Notes: generated by a model from the sequence alone, not told the origin. Numbered from the stretch's first letter, positions 46,219 to 57,836 are shown. The stretch: DNA of 64,000 bases from Ascochyta rabiei (GCF_004011695.2 NC_082406.1:1736001-1800000), one strand, 5' to 3'. Numbers and translations are program-made.

Positions 46219-48008
46219 ATGCCACAACATTTCTCGATGTCGTTTCTCACGCTGTGCCTCTGCTCTCTCACTATACATCAAGCGTTCGCTGCACCAGTTG
46301 CCGCAGGCCCAACTGTGACCATTTCGGACGGCACAATTATAGGGACTGCGATTAAGCCTACCAACCAACCTTCCCTTAACGCCTCAGCAAACGCCTACCT
46401 TGGTGTACCATTTGCAAAGTCGCCCCCAGAACGATTCTCTCCACCTGAAGCAGCATCGTCATGGTCAACACCTTTACAGGCGCAGGCCATCAAGCCTGCA
46501 TGCATACAGCAGTTCTCCGGTTCAGCCCAAACGCAAGCACGGATCGAAGAGTACTTCAACAACCCTAACGGACCAGCTCCAGTCGAGAGTGAAGACTGCT
46601 TGTATCTCAACGTGTATACACCGCCTGGCGTGACGCCTGACAGCAAGAAAGCTGTTATGTTCTGGCTCTTTGGTGTACGTACACAATTCCCTTAGTAGCG
46701 GCCAGACGATACTGACCATTCTAGGGTGACTTGCAATTCGGCACTGGCAGTCTCCAGTACTATGACGGCAGTTCTCTCGCCATAACTCAAGACGTTGTCG
46801 TAGTTAGCATTAATTATCGCACTAACAGTACCGACCCCATCCGACTCATTGATCGCCACCCACTAACACCTCCCAGTCTTCGGCTTCTCCAACTCCCCTG
46901 ACGTCCCCTTTGGATCCCAAAACTCCGGCTACCTCGATCAGCGCCTCGCCCTTCAATGGGTTCAGCAAAACATCGCATCCTTCGGTGGCGACCCCTCACG
47001 CGTAACCATCTTTGGCGAATCCGCAGGCGGCGAGTCCGTAAAGCAGCTCCTCGCCAACCCTCCCTCACCTCGGCCGTTCTCGGCCGCCATTCTACAGAGT
47101 GAAAATGCCATTTTCACCGGTGAGGGGCTGGCGAGCTACAAGCAGGTGCTTGCTAATTTCGGATGCAACGATGTCGCGTGCTTGAGAGGGGTTGATGCAA
47201 TGCAGATCAAGAGCTATATCGGGGCGAACAGTCTCAATTTCCCGCCGGTCAATGGCGACGGTACGAGCATTGACGATGTAAGGCCGAGTATTCAGGCGAA
47301 GAAGTGGGCGAATGTGCCGACGTTCTTTGGCACAAATCTCAACGAGGCACGAGCGTTCCTTGCGGTGGCGGGCTTGAACAATGGAACAGCTATTGTCAAT
47401 GGCGCGTTGGCAAGTGTGGGGATTACAGATCCGAAGATCACACAGAGTGTCTTAGCCAAGTATGCGGCACAGAGTGTGGTGGATCAGTATCTTGTCGCTG
47501 ATCGGTATGTCATCCCTCATCTCTCTTTCTCTAGCTCTCACTGCGAAACACGAAGCTAATAGCTCATTGCAGGATCATAACCGATTACGAATTCACTTGC
47601 TCGACCGCTACGATATCCTCATTCTTGGCTCGGAATGGCTACACAACATACCGCTACCGCTACGACGCGTCGTTCCCCAGCACGGCCCTCTTCGCCAACT
47701 CGGGTGCCTACCATACGTCTGAGATACCTGAGGTATTCGGCACATACCCGGCGTCTGACCAATTTGGCACTGCCACGACACAGCAGATTGCTCTGAGCGC
47801 TTTCATGCAGAAGACATGGGCTGGATTTGCAAAGAGCCCTGCGGGAGGCGTTGGATGGCCAAAAGTGGGGAGCGCGCTGGGCAAGGAGCTGGGACTGTTG
47901 GGGAGCAATGGGGGCAGTGGTGTTGACGTTGTGAACACCATTGTTGCAGACTATCCGTGCGCTCTGTATGCGAATATTGGAGATCCGCTGAAGTTATATT
48001 GGAAGTAG
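46219..48008 (+). CDS. Secreted type-B carboxylesterase/lipase
   Basis: Exons 46219-46674, 46725-46827, 46877-47504 and 47573-48008 (introns 50, 49 and 68 nt) give 540 aa. A signal peptide ends near HQAFAAPVAAG; the Met at residue 7 is an alternative start. The family blocks are present in order: YLGVPFAKSPPERF, EDCLYLNVYTP, VVVSINYRTNIFGF and the nucleophile elbow TIFGESAGGESV (Ser). The acidic residue lies in FFGTNLNEARAF (Glu) and the catalytic His in GAYHTSEIPEVFG. Such enzymes hydrolyse ester bonds of lipids, plant-wall or xenobiotic substrates outside the cell; the substrate cannot be read from sequence. It is shorter at the C-terminus than some family members but appears complete. Confidence 0.93.
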
Positions 48009-48585
48009 GTGTGCATTTGGAGGACTGCTCCATTGCCAAAACGCTACATACTGTGGTATCCGGCGAAAGTAGTGTAGGTGGGTCTGGCATGACCAGGGTA
48101 CTATCCGAGTCACCCCTTTTTCTGTATATAATACATTGTAAACCTGTCTTGAGCATGAAGGATAGATGCCAGGCAGTTATAGATGCCCGTGGTGGGTACA
48201 CAAAATACTGAGTAATCAATTCAATTCACTCAAAAAATACAGCCGAGCACCCCTGTCAAACGTCCCCACCTACACTACTTTCGCCGGATACCACAGTAGG
48301 TTCTCGTCAGTATGTAGTACTGCAACATATCGCTCACTTCGAGCTAAGTAACTTGTCATCTTCAATGCATTGAAAACTATAAGTGTACGTCTAAATGCTG
48401 TCTACACTCCAACGCCCCACAACCCCGCCATACCAATCATACCAGGCAGATACTAGTGACAAATCGACGCTACACACTGAACGAAAATTAAGAACGAAGT
48501 GCGGATCGCCTGCAATGCTGCTCCCTGCTTAGACCCTCATAGTGCCATCTCATACCCGTACAACAACCCGTTCGTAGGCAGAGAC
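48009..48585. other. Convergent esterase/LPMO intergenic region
   Basis: About 580 bases, presumably the two 3' ends. Open frames on the plus strand that run on into the LPMO gene are antisense shadows. Confidence 0.55.
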
Positions 48586-49578
48586 TTAGATAGCAGTGCG
48601 CTGGTGACGATGAGTGAAGTCGCGGCGAGCAATTTGGCCGTTCGAGCACTTGGTGCCAGAGGCAACAGGCTGCCAGACAACCTCGCCGTTGGAGCAGATA
48701 CCGAACTGGGAGTCCCCGTTGCACATAATTGCACCGTTCTCAGAGCAGGCAGAGCCGCCACCGGTAGAACCGCCAGTGGAAGGGGCTGTAGGTGTAGCAG
48801 GAGCGGCGGTTGTCGCTGGTTCCTTAGGAGCGTCGGGAGTGGCCGGAGCAGGATCAGCAGAGCCAGAGGGAGCGGAACCACTAGTGTTACCACCCTCAGA
48901 AGCAGCACCGCCGCAGAGTTCCAAGAACGGGCCCGTACCGAGTTTGGCGACAGAATCGCCAGAGTTAGCGAAGGTGTAGTCCGATCCTTCGGTTGTCTTT
49001 GCCTTGCATGCGCCTGGTACTTCGATGTTTGCGATAGCCATGTCTGGAAGCGAATCGAAGCCGTCGCCTGTACCGCCGGAGACCTTGATGGGAGCACAGT
49101 TCATGTACATCTCGCGGTTGCCGCGCTTGTTGAACCAAGTCCAAGCCATGGTCAGCTGGCCTTCAGGGAGTGCAGCGGGGACCTTGAAGCCGAATGTGCC
49201 ATGTAGACCGGAATTTGCAGAGCCAGTTGAAGGGCAGCCACCCTCAATGGAGTGGATGACCTTCCACTTAGATGCAGGTGTAGGCTCCTTGTCCTTAGTG
49301 ACGGAGATCTGGCAGGATCCACCACCGTGAGTAGCTGTATGGTCCTTGGGGAACGAGACGGTGACGTCAGAACCGACGGCCCACTTGTTCATCTTGTCGA
49401 TTTTGTAGGCACCACCAGAGCCGACCTGGCACGGAAAGTTCGCGCCACTCTCTAGCAATGGGTCCTTTGCAACCCCGATAAAGGGAACAGGGTTTTCAAT
49501 GAACATGTGCGCGGAGGTGGCAGAGGCCATGGCTAGCACGGCAGCGAAGAGGGTAGTCTTAATCATGGAGGAAGGCAT
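48586..49578 (-). CDS. Lytic polysaccharide monooxygenase, AA11-like, with C-terminal binding module
   Basis: Single exon, 330 aa. The signal peptide ends SATSA, exposing the N-terminal His of HMFIENPVPF, the copper histidine-brace residue. The second His lies in DHTATHGGGSCQ and the axial Tyr probably in REMYMNCAPI. Paired cysteines (NFPCQVG, GSCQIS, GGCPSTG, NCAP) fit the AA11 fold. A Pro/Ala/Thr/Gly-rich linker of about 60 residues follows. A C-terminal six-cysteine module (CSENGAIMC, FGICSNGEVVW, GTKCSNGQI) resembles the chitin-associated X278/CBM19-type domain found on other AA11 enzymes. The enzyme would cleave chitin oxidatively, outside the cell or at the fungal wall. MIKTTLF, four residues in, is an alternative start. 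Confidence 0.88.
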   Translation of the reverse strand: MPSSMIKTTLFAAVLAMASATSAHMFIENPVPFIGVAKDPLLESGANFPCQVGSGGAYKIDKMNKWAVGSDVTVSFPKDHTATHGGGSCQISVTKDKEPTPASKWKVIHSIEGGCPSTGSANSGLHGTFGFKVPAALPEGQLTMAWTWFNKRGNREMYMNCAPIKVSGGTGDGFDSLPDMAIANIEVPGACKAKTTEGSDYTFANSGDSVAKLGTGPFLELCGGAASEGGNTSGSAPSGSADPAPATPDAPKEPATTAAPATPTAPSTGGSTGGGSACSENGAIMCNGDSQFGICSNGEVVWQPVASGTKCSNGQIARRDFTHRHQRTAI

Positions 49579-50866
49579 TGTTGCTGATTTGGTGGAGATT
49601 GTAATTTTGTTGAAAAGAGCGAAGTGATCGAAAGCAGTATGTCTAGCTTGTCAAAAGCGTGAATTTTGAGAAACTGAAAGTTGAAGGAGTGTGAATGTTC
49701 AGAACCAGTCTGACCGTTATTGAATGAATGTGGTTGTTGAATGCGTTGCTGAAGCTTCGATGATGTATGAGAGAAGACTACTGAGGTTGCTTAAGTAGCT
49801 TTTCGGGGTATAGAGAACTTGGAGGATGTTGTGTAGCGACGAAGAACTCCGCTGACGTTGTGCAGCGGCATGCTAGCTGGCCTATTGCGCTGGGACTCCA
49901 CAATGAGACAATAGACGGACACCGTGAAGACAAGGTGAACGGCGGTATCCGTAATACATTGTGAGAGCCCGACGACAGCGAATCAAATTGAAGGACGCAG
50001 ACAGCGAGACGCAGAGAAGCGGAGTCCAGGATCTCATCCATCATCGGCCTGCGTGAAGGTGTGGGATTTGGTCAGTCCGTGTTGTGAGTCCGATGCAGTT
50101 AGGCGCCATGCTTCGGCGTCCGGATGTATGCAGGCAAGCAGATTGCAGACTTTGTAGACAAGAAGACAAGAAGACGTAGAGAGACCGACTACAACCCACC
50201 TAGCTACAATGGTTAAGCATACTGTGAATATGTCCCTAGAATTTATTAAGATCCTAGCAGCCGATAGCGAGCGGAGTCACGAAGTCTCAAGACAAGGCAT
50301 GCCAGGTATGCGTCTGCCCGGAGGTGAAGGCAAGGCTGCGCCTCCATGTCTGTCAGCGGGATTGACGTCGGGCTTCACAGATAGGCTTCGTTGTCGCAGT
50401 CACTACCGCTAGCTCGGCCACGTGGAGCTTCTGGTGCCAGAAATCGGCAGTGTCAAAGCACGATGGACTGTAATCCTGCATGTCGTGGAAGTAATATGCA
50501 ATGAGGAGGGTGATGGATGAGGTAGCCGTGAAGTCGATGCTTGGAAGAATGCTGCAAGTGTCTAACCGGATCCAGCGTTAGGTCGTTTGCTGACTTGGCG
50601 AACGACAGCTGCTGCAGCGACCGCGCCGTGCGTGCGTGCATCATGCTGATCGCAAGAAACGCGAAACGACCCTCAGAACTTGAACCAGCCGGTTAGGCAA
50701 GGGGAGGAAACACGTCAATCTGCATTTCAGCCTCTTTTCCTGACGGTTTGCGCACGTCAAGACTCGATTAGTCACCGACCACAACGTTTGCGACGCGTCT
50801 GCTGCTCGCCAGCTCTTTTGAGCTTCCTCACTGTCCGCATACCTCTCGTGGCGCACCCCAGCAGCC
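49579..50866. other. LPMO/SNF5 divergent intergenic region, about 1.3 kb
   Basis: No gene is recognised. A short AGAAGACA-type repeat lies near 50160-50178. The LPMO 5' side (49579-49760) is rich in GTTG/TTGAA and has no clear TATA box. Confidence 0.5.
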
Positions 50867-52765
50867 ATGTTCACCACCACGGGAAAGACGGCGCCGCCGC
50901 AGGCTTTCATTTCCAGCTATGCGCCGCGACTGCGATCCCACGGCAACTCGCTCATGTCCCCAATTGTGCCGCCGTCAAACACGCTCCCTGCGCCGCGGAT
51001 AACGAAGCGCGGGACTGCCGTGCTCAGCTATGCCGAAGATGCATACGACGACGACGACTTTGAAGACAGCGACCGCCCCCGGCGGGCAACCGGCCTGCGC
51101 AGCTTGCAAAGGGATGCCACCATGAACCTTGATCAGACGGCGCAGATAGCGGCGCTGGGGCAGGAGCTCACGGCACCTGTCGAGCTACAAGGCATCTGGA
51201 GAGACTGGATGGGACGTCCCAAGCGCACACTGTGAGTCCACGCATCCAATGCAAACGTGAAGGCGTGAAAACGTGGAAGCAGTAGCTAATCGCGTATGCA
51301 GAACGGAGAAGCAGGTGCAGGTGCAGTCTGCGCTGCCCGTCACCTTGATCCCCATACGAATAGACATGGACGTCCAGCCATTCCGACCGGATGCGCCGCT
51401 GCCCACTCCGTCCAATGCTCGAGACTTCGGCATCAATGAGAGCCTGCCAGCGTACAAGCAGCCCGACATCACGCCTGCATACCGGCTCAAGGACTCGTTT
51501 CTGTGGAACCTCCACGAAGCGCTCATGACACCAGACCAGTTCGCAAAGCAGTTTGTTGACGAGCTCGATCTGCCTACCGACCGCAAGCCGCAGATCATAT
51601 ACAACATCGCTGGTCAAATACGACAGCAGTTGGAGGAGTATGCTGGAGTTGCTCTGCACCCTCTTTTCCACTCGACTGCCGCGCCATCCCTCCAAGGCAC
51701 TACCGCGAAGTCAACACTACTCCTTGCAACTCGCGACGGAACCTCCACGCCTGCGCTGCCACCAACAAATGGTGCGTCGACCCCTATAGCAAACGGCGCT
51801 CTCCAGACAAATGGTGCAAACACCCCCGCGCCTACTGCGATACCGAACAGCATTGCCGCCTCAGCCACGGCGTTACCTTCCGAAGAGCTTCACAACCCAG
51901 ATGACACCTACCGTTGCATAGTCACGCTGAACATCAACTTGATGAACCGCCTGTACACTGACAAATTCGAGTGGTCGTTGCTGCACCCTCCTGGCTTTGC
52001 CGAGATGTTTGCGCAAGTCACATGTGCTGATCTAGGCTTGTCCGGCGAATGGGTGTCCTCGATGACCCACGCCATTTACGAGGCTGTGCTGCGGTTGAAG
52101 AAAGAAGCCTGCGAGAACGGTGGGCTTGTTGGAGACGGAGAGATTGATAACGACGCCGTGGAACCATCCATCGGTGCAGGCTGGAGATACGACCATGAGC
52201 ATCTCTGCGACGAGTGGGAACCCAAGGTCGAGATGCTTTCACAAGAAGAGATCGAGAAGCGTGAAGGTGACCGCGAAAGGCAAATAAGAAGACTGCGAAG
52301 AGAAACAGCGCGCTTCTCGTCAACAGCAAATATGTCAGGCACTCCGCAGAATGAGTTCTTCAGCAACATTGAGCAGCAAGAGAACATGGGTCGCGGTGAG
52401 CGAAGCAAGAAAAAGAGAAGGTTCAGAAGTCTCAGTCCTGTTGGGCGAGACACGCCTGGCGCAGGCTCCGGTTATGGTGGAGAGGGTGGTGGGCTACAGG
52501 AAGGGTATGTATTCATCACGAGCACTGTCTTTTACCTAGCTAACAACTTGTGTGCAGGGAGCGACAAACATGGCGGTGCGCACACTGCTACGTTTGGGGC
52601 ACTGCAGTGTGGGCTGTCCGCGACGGGCCACGAGGATCACGCACCCTGTGTCACAATTGTGGCTACTTGTATGAACGTGACAAGAAGCTTCCACCGTGGT
52701 CGGAGAACCTGTTCTTTAACGATCGACCGTTCCATGAAGTTCCACAGTACAGGCCGCAGCGGTAG
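50867..52765 (+). CDS. SNF5/INI1-family chromatin remodelling subunit with GATA-like finger
   Basis: Exons 50867-51231, 51302-52504 and 52558-52765 (introns 70 and 53 nt) give 591 aa. The SNF5 domain has two repeats: VTLIPIRIDMD to LHEALMTPDQFAKQFVDEL, and CIVTLNINLMNRLYTDKFEW to ISSMTHAIYEAVL-like sequence. They are split by a ~90-residue Thr/Ala/Pro/Asn-rich insert. Basic LRRETAR and SKKKRRFR segments follow. At the C-terminus CAHC...CHNCGYLYERDKK forms a GATA-type zinc finger. Filamentous fungal Snf5/Sfh1 orthologues carry such a finger. The protein would be a core subunit of SWI/SNF or RSC; the two cannot be told apart here. The Asp-rich AEDAYDDDDFEDSDRP near the N-terminus and the RSC-typical arrangement make Sfh1 slightly more likely. 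Confidence 0.9.
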
Positions 52766-54451
52766 TAAGGTCTTTTAAAGCTAGTCTGTTATCGCACCCT
52801 TGTTTCCTAAGGATAATCCTGTATCCATCGCACGATCGCCGACCGCAAGACGGGCTATTGTGTTTTGTCTTTGTAGCATTTACCAGCGCGGCGTCCTGGA
52901 TGTTTGATAGAATGCGTGTCAGACACCGTTGTCCCGAGGAATTTGATGAAGGGGCGAACAATAGCCGTTCAGGAATGGAGGACGAACTGTGTCTCGATAA
53001 GCAGCGACCACTGCGTACTATTCGACGCTCGAAGCGCCTTTTGACCTCAGCCTCGAATGCCAGCTACAAGCGCAGTCTTAAACGCTGTTACACAGTACGA
53101 TCGCAACAACAATACCAACAGATTCCGCCATCTTACCGCATCAGCAGCAGCATCATACATTCCATGCTGCTATTGGCTAGGCAGATACAATCAATGCGCG
53201 TCACCGGAGAGTCCAACGACTCAGCTTTTCAGTCGAGGTGAATTATGGATGGAGCACAGGCTGCATGGCTGTCTTTACTTTTCGAGGGACACAATAGCAA
53301 AAAAACCTAGGAACAATAGGAGAAATCCAATATTTGCTGCATCATATCCACGGCAATTCATGAGTCGGCGTCATGCGCCCGATCGCTTCTCCACTATGGT
53401 TGACTTACTATACAAGATTGGATCAGCCTGATTTATGCAGCATTACTTCCTGCTGCATATGGAAGGATCAAATCTTCCGGCTATATAGCAAAAAGGTGAC
53501 ACTGCTGCCCCTTTCCAAACGTGATTGAAACAGTGAAATGCCTAAGATCTTCCGCCGCAAAGACAACGTACTATGGCTCTCCGATCTTGATGCGCACATT
53601 TCCAGCCCTGAATAACAAAGAACAATAGCAACTCATTAGCCTCTCCACCGCGAATCAACAGTTCACACCAGATCTTGGACAATCTTGCATCACTTCTTGA
53701 AGCGCTTCCGCTGCACGATATTGGCTAACCCTCGACACACTGACACAAGGTGTAGTGCATCCATGTAATACTCCCCCACTCAGCCCGCACTAGCGCTCGG
53801 CTGCCTTATTGACCACAATAGCAAGCTATCGGGCCGTATGTGTGTGCACCCATGTAAATGTGCTATTGTGTGCATGTTTCATGGCGGCATCAATACCAAG
53901 ATAACTATCGTGCTACGATGATTGAACGGTGAAGGGGACGGGCGGGTGTGGCGCTGACGTGGACGGGTGAGTGCTATCATACATGGACGACGTCCGTCCA
54001 GCTTTGAGATTTGACTCTCACGTTGTTGTATTTTCGCACTGCTGTTGCTATCCAGCATATCCAGCCGGACTATATGTGAGTATTCCCATCGTACATTGAG
54101 GGGTAGTATACTGATGGTGCGTCCAGATAGCTTTAATGTGCAACAACTGCCGGCTTAGGAACCACGAACATTCGACTTCTACGCCAAGTACCTTCGCACA
54201 CCCGGACACGGCCGCTCAAGTAGGATTAGTCCAGGGTACCTACGTAGAGGATCAGTCCACCCGGAACATAACTACTGCAAAACCGAAGACGTCCCGGTAG
54301 AGGTCTCATCCAGTTTTCGTGGTCACTTGTTTGTGTAACCCAGGAAGAAAAAGCTCAACCCACCATCACGCCACACCTCACCATCACGATACCCCGACAA
54401 CACCCTCCAGACACCTGATCGACAACGCAGCCGCCAGTCTTATATTGTGTT
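52766..54451. other. Gene-free stretch, about 1.7 kb
   Basis: 3' flank of the SNF5 gene and 5' region of the next gene. Short frames only, with random-looking translations. GTGAGTATTC near 54075 could be the donor of a 5'-UTR intron of the downstream gene; this is speculative. Confidence 0.45.
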
Positions 54452-55339
54452 ATGGATCCGTGGAGGAACTCTGCTTTGCAAAACGCAAAATTGCAAGCTG
54501 TCTACTCATCATACCGGAATTCATCCAACTCCAATCTAGACCAAAGCGGTAGTGAGCAGGATATGCCAGCACCGCCAGCCTACCACATGGTTGTCGATCC
54601 AGAAGTCTCCACACCAAACATGTCGGTGCCATACGACCCCGAAGAGGATGAACAGACACAAAGCAGCGAAGACGAAGAGACGCCCGAGATCACAATCAAC
54701 GCCGCGACTCAAATCCGCGGAAATGGAAACATCATCTCCATCGCACAAATGGACAGTGTACGGATAGCAAACCTCGTCGCTACAATACTTTCCGGCGACC
54801 CTGTACCATCGGATACGACCACACCACCCACACCCACATCGACGCCCCAAGCACCCGTCACGAGTATCCACTCGAGCCGAACGGAGCGCAAGAAGAAGGG
54901 CGGTCTGAATGTGAACATCACCGTCAACTGCGGCGCAACCATCATCGGTGACCGCAACATAGTGGGCCCCGGACTGGGTGACATCGCACGTCAAATGCAG
55001 CTCGCGCAGCGCAACGCCGCCCTACAAGCGCACCAGCAACAGCAACAGACCCAGGCACTCCAGCAACAGAAACTTGCCCAAGGGCTCGCGCAAGCCCAGG
55101 CACAGAAACAGGCGCAGATGAATTTGCAGCATAGGATGGACAGGACGGCGAGTGTGCCAGGGCTGGCACAGTGTCATCAGAATCTATATCAGAGTCAGGC
55201 AGGGTTGGCAGGAGTAGGTCAGGTGACGCCGCCGATGAGCCGGAGTGGGAGCTTCGGGAGTGAAGAAAGTCCCAAGGGGAAGAGGAAGGCAGAGGATGAT
55301 GCTGGAGAGGGTTTGTTGTTGCTGAAGAGGAGGATGTGA
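54452..55339 (+). CDS. Conserved-looking hypothetical protein with a duplicated 16-residue motif
   Basis: Single exon, 295 aa, starting MDPWRNSALQNAKLQ. I do not recognise a named family. Two similar segments stand out: ITINAATQIRGNGNII (about residue 80) and ITVNCGATIIGDRNIV (about 152). They are separated by a disordered Thr/Pro/Ser linker and followed by a Gln/Ala-rich helix (QAHQQQQQTQALQQQKLAQ). The tail is basic (KGKRKAEDDAGEG, LLLKRRM) and could act as a nuclear signal. The well-ordered repeat cores contrast with the low-complexity remainder, which suggests they are the functional part. A nuclear, possibly oligomerising role is inference only. Confidence 0.75.
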   Translation: MDPWRNSALQNAKLQAVYSSYRNSSNSNLDQSGSEQDMPAPPAYHMVVDPEVSTPNMSVPYDPEEDEQTQSSEDEETPEITINAATQIRGNGNIISIAQMDSVRIANLVATILSGDPVPSDTTTPPTPTSTPQAPVTSIHSSRTERKKKGGLNVNITVNCGATIIGDRNIVGPGLGDIARQMQLAQRNAALQAHQQQQQTQALQQQKLAQGLAQAQAQKQAQMNLQHRMDRTASVPGLAQCHQNLYQSQAGLAGVGQVTPPMSRSGSFGSEESPKGKRKAEDDAGEGLLLLKRRM

Positions 55340-56759
55340 GAATTTGGGGTTGGTGTCTGGCGCACGAACTCTGATTTGATGCATTTACAGGCGTCCTTTG
55401 GGTTGCCAATGGGTAAGCGGGTGTATGTGATGTCATGATGTTGTCGCTGATTTCCTTCGTTGCTGTGTTAGCTCAGATATCCACCATCTCGATTGATTAT
55501 TTGCCTTGATCTCCCAGCATTACCCATTGGTCTTCGTCGTGTATCGTGTGGTTGAACATGGCTGAGGCGTGTAACAACTGACACCATAGCACGTTCACGG
55601 CCACGGAATGTCTTTCAGGCTGTTGTCATAAGATGCAACCGGCACATGGAGCTGTACCCGTAAAGTCTCCCTTGTCAAGCAAAGAAATTAAGAGGAGCCA
55701 ATTGTTCCAGGTGGCCCTGAGAAGACAACAGCTAGCTGTCATCGTCCAAGGGAGCAGAGCGCTAGGGAGTTTCAAGGCGTGTCCGTTATTCGCTTGGGAC
55801 GGTGTAACCTTGGGAGACGACCATTTCGTAAGACAATCGCGATTTCGAGAGGGCAATGGCCTCAAAGAAAATCCGTGTACAGCACAAGGCGTTGGAAGGC
55901 TATTTGTGCTCACCGCTTCATTTATCAATATATAGTAGTGCAGGCTGGTGTCATAAGTCGGGCGGACGCGGAGGTAAAGCTATGTCGACCGTTCGGAGGT
56001 GGTCAGTGAGTTCGCGGTGAACGAGCTGCCGACACGCAAGGTGGCCTCTTTGCCACCCGTGCGCGGAGGTCCCTGAGGTGCTCCAGTACAGCAACAGTTG
56101 TGGACATACAGAAATGTTGAGCAGCCGCTCTATTGGAATCTAGATAGAATAATTGAAAGCGTGTAGAGCTCTTCACCCACGCTCCGTTCTTGATTTTCCT
56201 GGTAGCAGTGATTCAATTGCCAAAGCTGACGCAACTCGTGAACCCTTGTGTTTCTCCGCAATAGCGCCTTACCAAACGGGCAAGCACTACGCTCAACCTC
56301 ACCTCCGAGCTCCTTCCCTCCACAACATCACCATTCCTTCACAGTCTACCCATCTTGTCCTTTTTACGCGTCACAATCCTAAGCTGCAGGCTGCGACCGA
56401 ATTGACTCGTCTTCGATCTGCTACACCCATCGTCATCCGGGAACAGCAGCTGCTACAAAGCAGACGGCCACCTTGCCAATCCCTTTCCCGCGACGCTGCA
56501 GCGTGGGTTGTGCGACCAACGAGGTACCTGACATACTGTCGTCTGTTGAGCAGTTTGCTCCCTCGCCAGAGAGCTCAGTCTTCACTGCTTGCCTTACATA
56601 AGGGGTGATCGACCTTCCTCAGCCTTCCTCGTCAACCAACTTGACACATTCACGCCATTGCTACAATTCCAGAAAGTGTTTAGTCGTCACACTAACGCTT
56701 GTTGGAGACAGCTACCTCAAACTATCACCACATCTGTCCGAACGCATCTCCTCGACAAG
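55340..56759. other. Gene-free stretch, about 1.4 kb
   Basis: No supported gene. The open frame at 56153-56608 looks like 5' leader sequence of the following gene, because its composition is random and C-rich. Confidence 0.5.
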
Positions 56760-57836
56760 ATGCAGTCGTGGATGAGCTGGGCCACCTTTTTGGCCATCTT
56801 GGCTGCAGGCTACTTCTACTACGCGCCGAAGCTCAACACCGATACTCGAGGCCGGTCTACGGCACGCACAACAACAACCAGCTCCAAGCAAGTGGACTGG
56901 AGCGACTCGGAGGGCAAACCAAAGGCAGCTGCAAAGCAAGCCAAGAAGCAGGCCAAGGCCCCCCACAAGAAGTCGATTCAGGATGCTGTTCAGGAGGCTG
57001 GCAACAAGGCCAAGGCTGAGTTCAACGCAGCTACCTCTGCTGGTGCTGATGCCAGCGACGACTCCTCGTCCGCCTCGTCCGTCCGCGCTGCGCCCAAGGT
57101 ACCGAGCGGTAGAGATGTCTCTGACATGCTTAGTTCCTCCGGTGCCTCTGCCAATGTCCTGAGCATCAAGGCTTCCGACAAGCCCGCAAAGGCTACCAAG
57201 CCCAAGGCGCAGAAGGTCGAGACTCCCCAGGAGACCAAAAAGCAGCGCCAGAACCGACAGAAGGTGGAGGCTCAGAAGGCTCAGCGTGAGGAGGACGAGA
57301 AACAGCGCCAGATCATGCTCGAGAAGCAGCGTCGCACGGCTCGTGAGGCCCGTGGAGAGCCCGCCAAGAACGGCGTAGCTGCTAAGCTCCCTACCAACAA
57401 CCCCTGGGCCGGTCAGTCTTCTGGCGGTGCTGTCCAGGCGCCTTCTTCTGCCCCCAGTGGCCAGCTTCTCGATACCTTCGACGTCGCTTCCACAGCTAGT
57501 TCGAGCGCCACCAATGGCACCAACAACACCCCCGACACTGTCTCCAACAGTGGCAGCTACAACGGCTTGCCTTCCGAGGAAGAGCAGATGAGATTGGCCA
57601 TGGAGGACAACTCGGCTTGGACCACTATCCCTAAGGGAGGCAAGAAGCAGAAGGCTACCCAGGTGACCGAAGAGAGCACCGCATCCACGGCTGTCCCCGC
57701 ACAATCGACCAAGCCCGCTCAAGCTCTCCAGTCCAAGAAGCCTGAGAACCGTGCATCGACCTCGAACTCGCGCTATGGAATCCTTTCCGAGCCCTTCACC
57801 ACCACTGAGAAGGATTCTGACTGGCCCGTCATGTGA
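56760..57836 (+). CDS. N-terminally anchored coiled-coil protein, 358 aa, unknown function
   Basis: Single exon. I place the start at MQSWMSWATFLAILAAGYFY, which opens directly with one hydrophobic segment (residues 4-21); the frame is open 57 codons upstream but in leader-like sequence. The rest is polar: a Lys/Ala-rich stretch, a Ser/Ala-rich linker, then a strongly charged helix (KKQRQNRQKVEAQKAQREED to EKQRRTAREARGEP). A tail of short motifs follows: NNPWAG, EEEQMRLAMEDNSAWTTIP, KGGKKQK, and SRYGILSE...DSDWPVM at the end. One N-terminal anchor with a cytosolic basic coiled coil suggests an ER or outer-mitochondrial membrane protein; no family is recognised. Confidence 0.75.
   Translation: MQSWMSWATFLAILAAGYFYYAPKLNTDTRGRSTARTTTTSSKQVDWSDSEGKPKAAAKQAKKQAKAPHKKSIQDAVQEAGNKAKAEFNAATSAGADASDDSSSASSVRAAPKVPSGRDVSDMLSSSGASANVLSIKASDKPAKATKPKAQKVETPQETKKQRQNRQKVEAQKAQREEDEKQRQIMLEKQRRTAREARGEPAKNGVAAKLPTNNPWAGQSSGGAVQAPSSAPSGQLLDTFDVASTASSSATNGTNNTPDTVSNSGSYNGLPSEEEQMRLAMEDNSAWTTIPKGGKKQKATQVTEESTASTAVPAQSTKPAQALQSKKPENRASTSNSRYGILSEPFTTTEKDSDWPVM

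Noticed and set aside
48499..49206. 235-codon plus-strand frame
   Set aside because: It lies antisense to the LPMO gene, which has a signal peptide and copper-site residues.
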